A DNA stretch of 64,000 bases from Halomonas sp. HL-48 (lineage in GTDB: Bacteria > Pseudomonadota > Gammaproteobacteria > Pseudomonadales > Halomonadaceae): NCBI RefSeq assembly GCF_001314875.1, contig NZ_LJZS01000012.1:41978-105977 (forward strand), read 5' to 3'. The position numbers and the translations under genes were made by a program. The notes beneath the pieces are model-generated. The model was not told where the DNA came from, searched no databases, and worked only from the letters and a program-made list of their open reading frames with translations. This document shows, piece after piece, positions 63,845 through 64,000 of the stretch; the first letter of the stretch is position 1; the number at the start of each line of letters is the position of its first letter.

Positions 63845-64000
63845 CGAGAATCGCATCCTGCATGTCCGACACGTACCGGCGGTCTCAATGACCACGTGCA
63901 ACACCCGACGTCACCCCATCTTCAGTAGCACCCGGGTTTAGAGTCAGAAATAACTTTATCGTGTTTTACCACCAGTTGCTCGGCATAGGCTGACGGTGTC
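63845..64000. other. Right edge of window, no gene seen
   Basis: 156 bases after the GNAT stop with no ORF start, hairpin or RNA recognised. Confidence 0.4.

Overview
The window is 64 kb of GC-rich, densely coded bacterial chromosome. Gene content and order point to a gammaproteobacterium: a tol-pal cluster joined to ruvC-ruvA-ruvB-ybgC, a ubiG-mupP pair, tamAB, class I fumarase, RegBA-type redox regulators, ketone-body use genes and the glycine cleavage system. Several proteins are acidic and Glu/Asp-rich. My inference is Halomonadaceae (Halomonas sensu lato); this was not tested against any database.

Layout. 1-6.8 kb (minus): galU, a divergent UDP-glucose-dehydrogenase-like gene, a membrane-anchored coiled-coil protein, tamA and the start of tamB, closely spaced. 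6.9-9.1 kb: ubiG and mupP facing a YciK-type SDR. 9.1-16.9 kb (minus): cpoB, pal, tolB, tolA, tolR, tolQ, ybgC, ruvB, ruvA, ruvC, then aspS with its own terminator. 18.9-35.7 kb: housekeeping and stress genes, including an fmdB-type zinc ribbon, a 2-hydroxyacid dehydrogenase, acyP, yihY, nadM-nudix, a HypT-like LysR, a cardiolipin synthase, fumarase, nei, uvrB, an OsmC/HMA-like pair, ygfZ, tatD, prfC, a YjfB-like gene and a DadA-like oxidase. 35.7-39.4 kb: a very large Amt-PAS-PAS-GGDEF-EAL fusion behind a possible sigma-54 promoter. 39.5-40.1 kb: four tRNAs (His, His, Arg, Pro). 40.3-45.4 kb: folD, mtnN, pyrC and a RegB/RegA redox two-component operon. 45.4-50.1 kb: ketone-body catabolism (bdhA, scoAB, LysR) with grxA and a DUF1338-like gene between. 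50.2-58.4 kb: a lysophospholipid-type acyltransferase, a LysM/degenerate LytM lipoprotein, and the glycine cleavage genes around a divergent promoter with an alanine/glycine symporter. 58.4-61.2 kb: a LysR gene, ppnN and a small conserved-looking ORF.

At 61.2 kb the character changes. The 3' half of a tRNA-Pro(GGG) is joined directly to a decayed IS30-family transposase, followed by sparse coding DNA, a signal-peptide-only ORF, a histone-deacetylase-like amidohydrolase and a GNAT acetyltransferase. I read this as the left edge of a genomic island or an IS-scarred region.

The most notable points are: the Ugd-like protein whose catalytic Cys is Ser, sitting in an envelope-assembly cluster; the ammonium-transporter/c-di-GMP fusion with both enzymatic motifs retained; the tRNA/IS30 junction; and the possible acetyl-polyamine deacetylase/acetylase pair beyond it.
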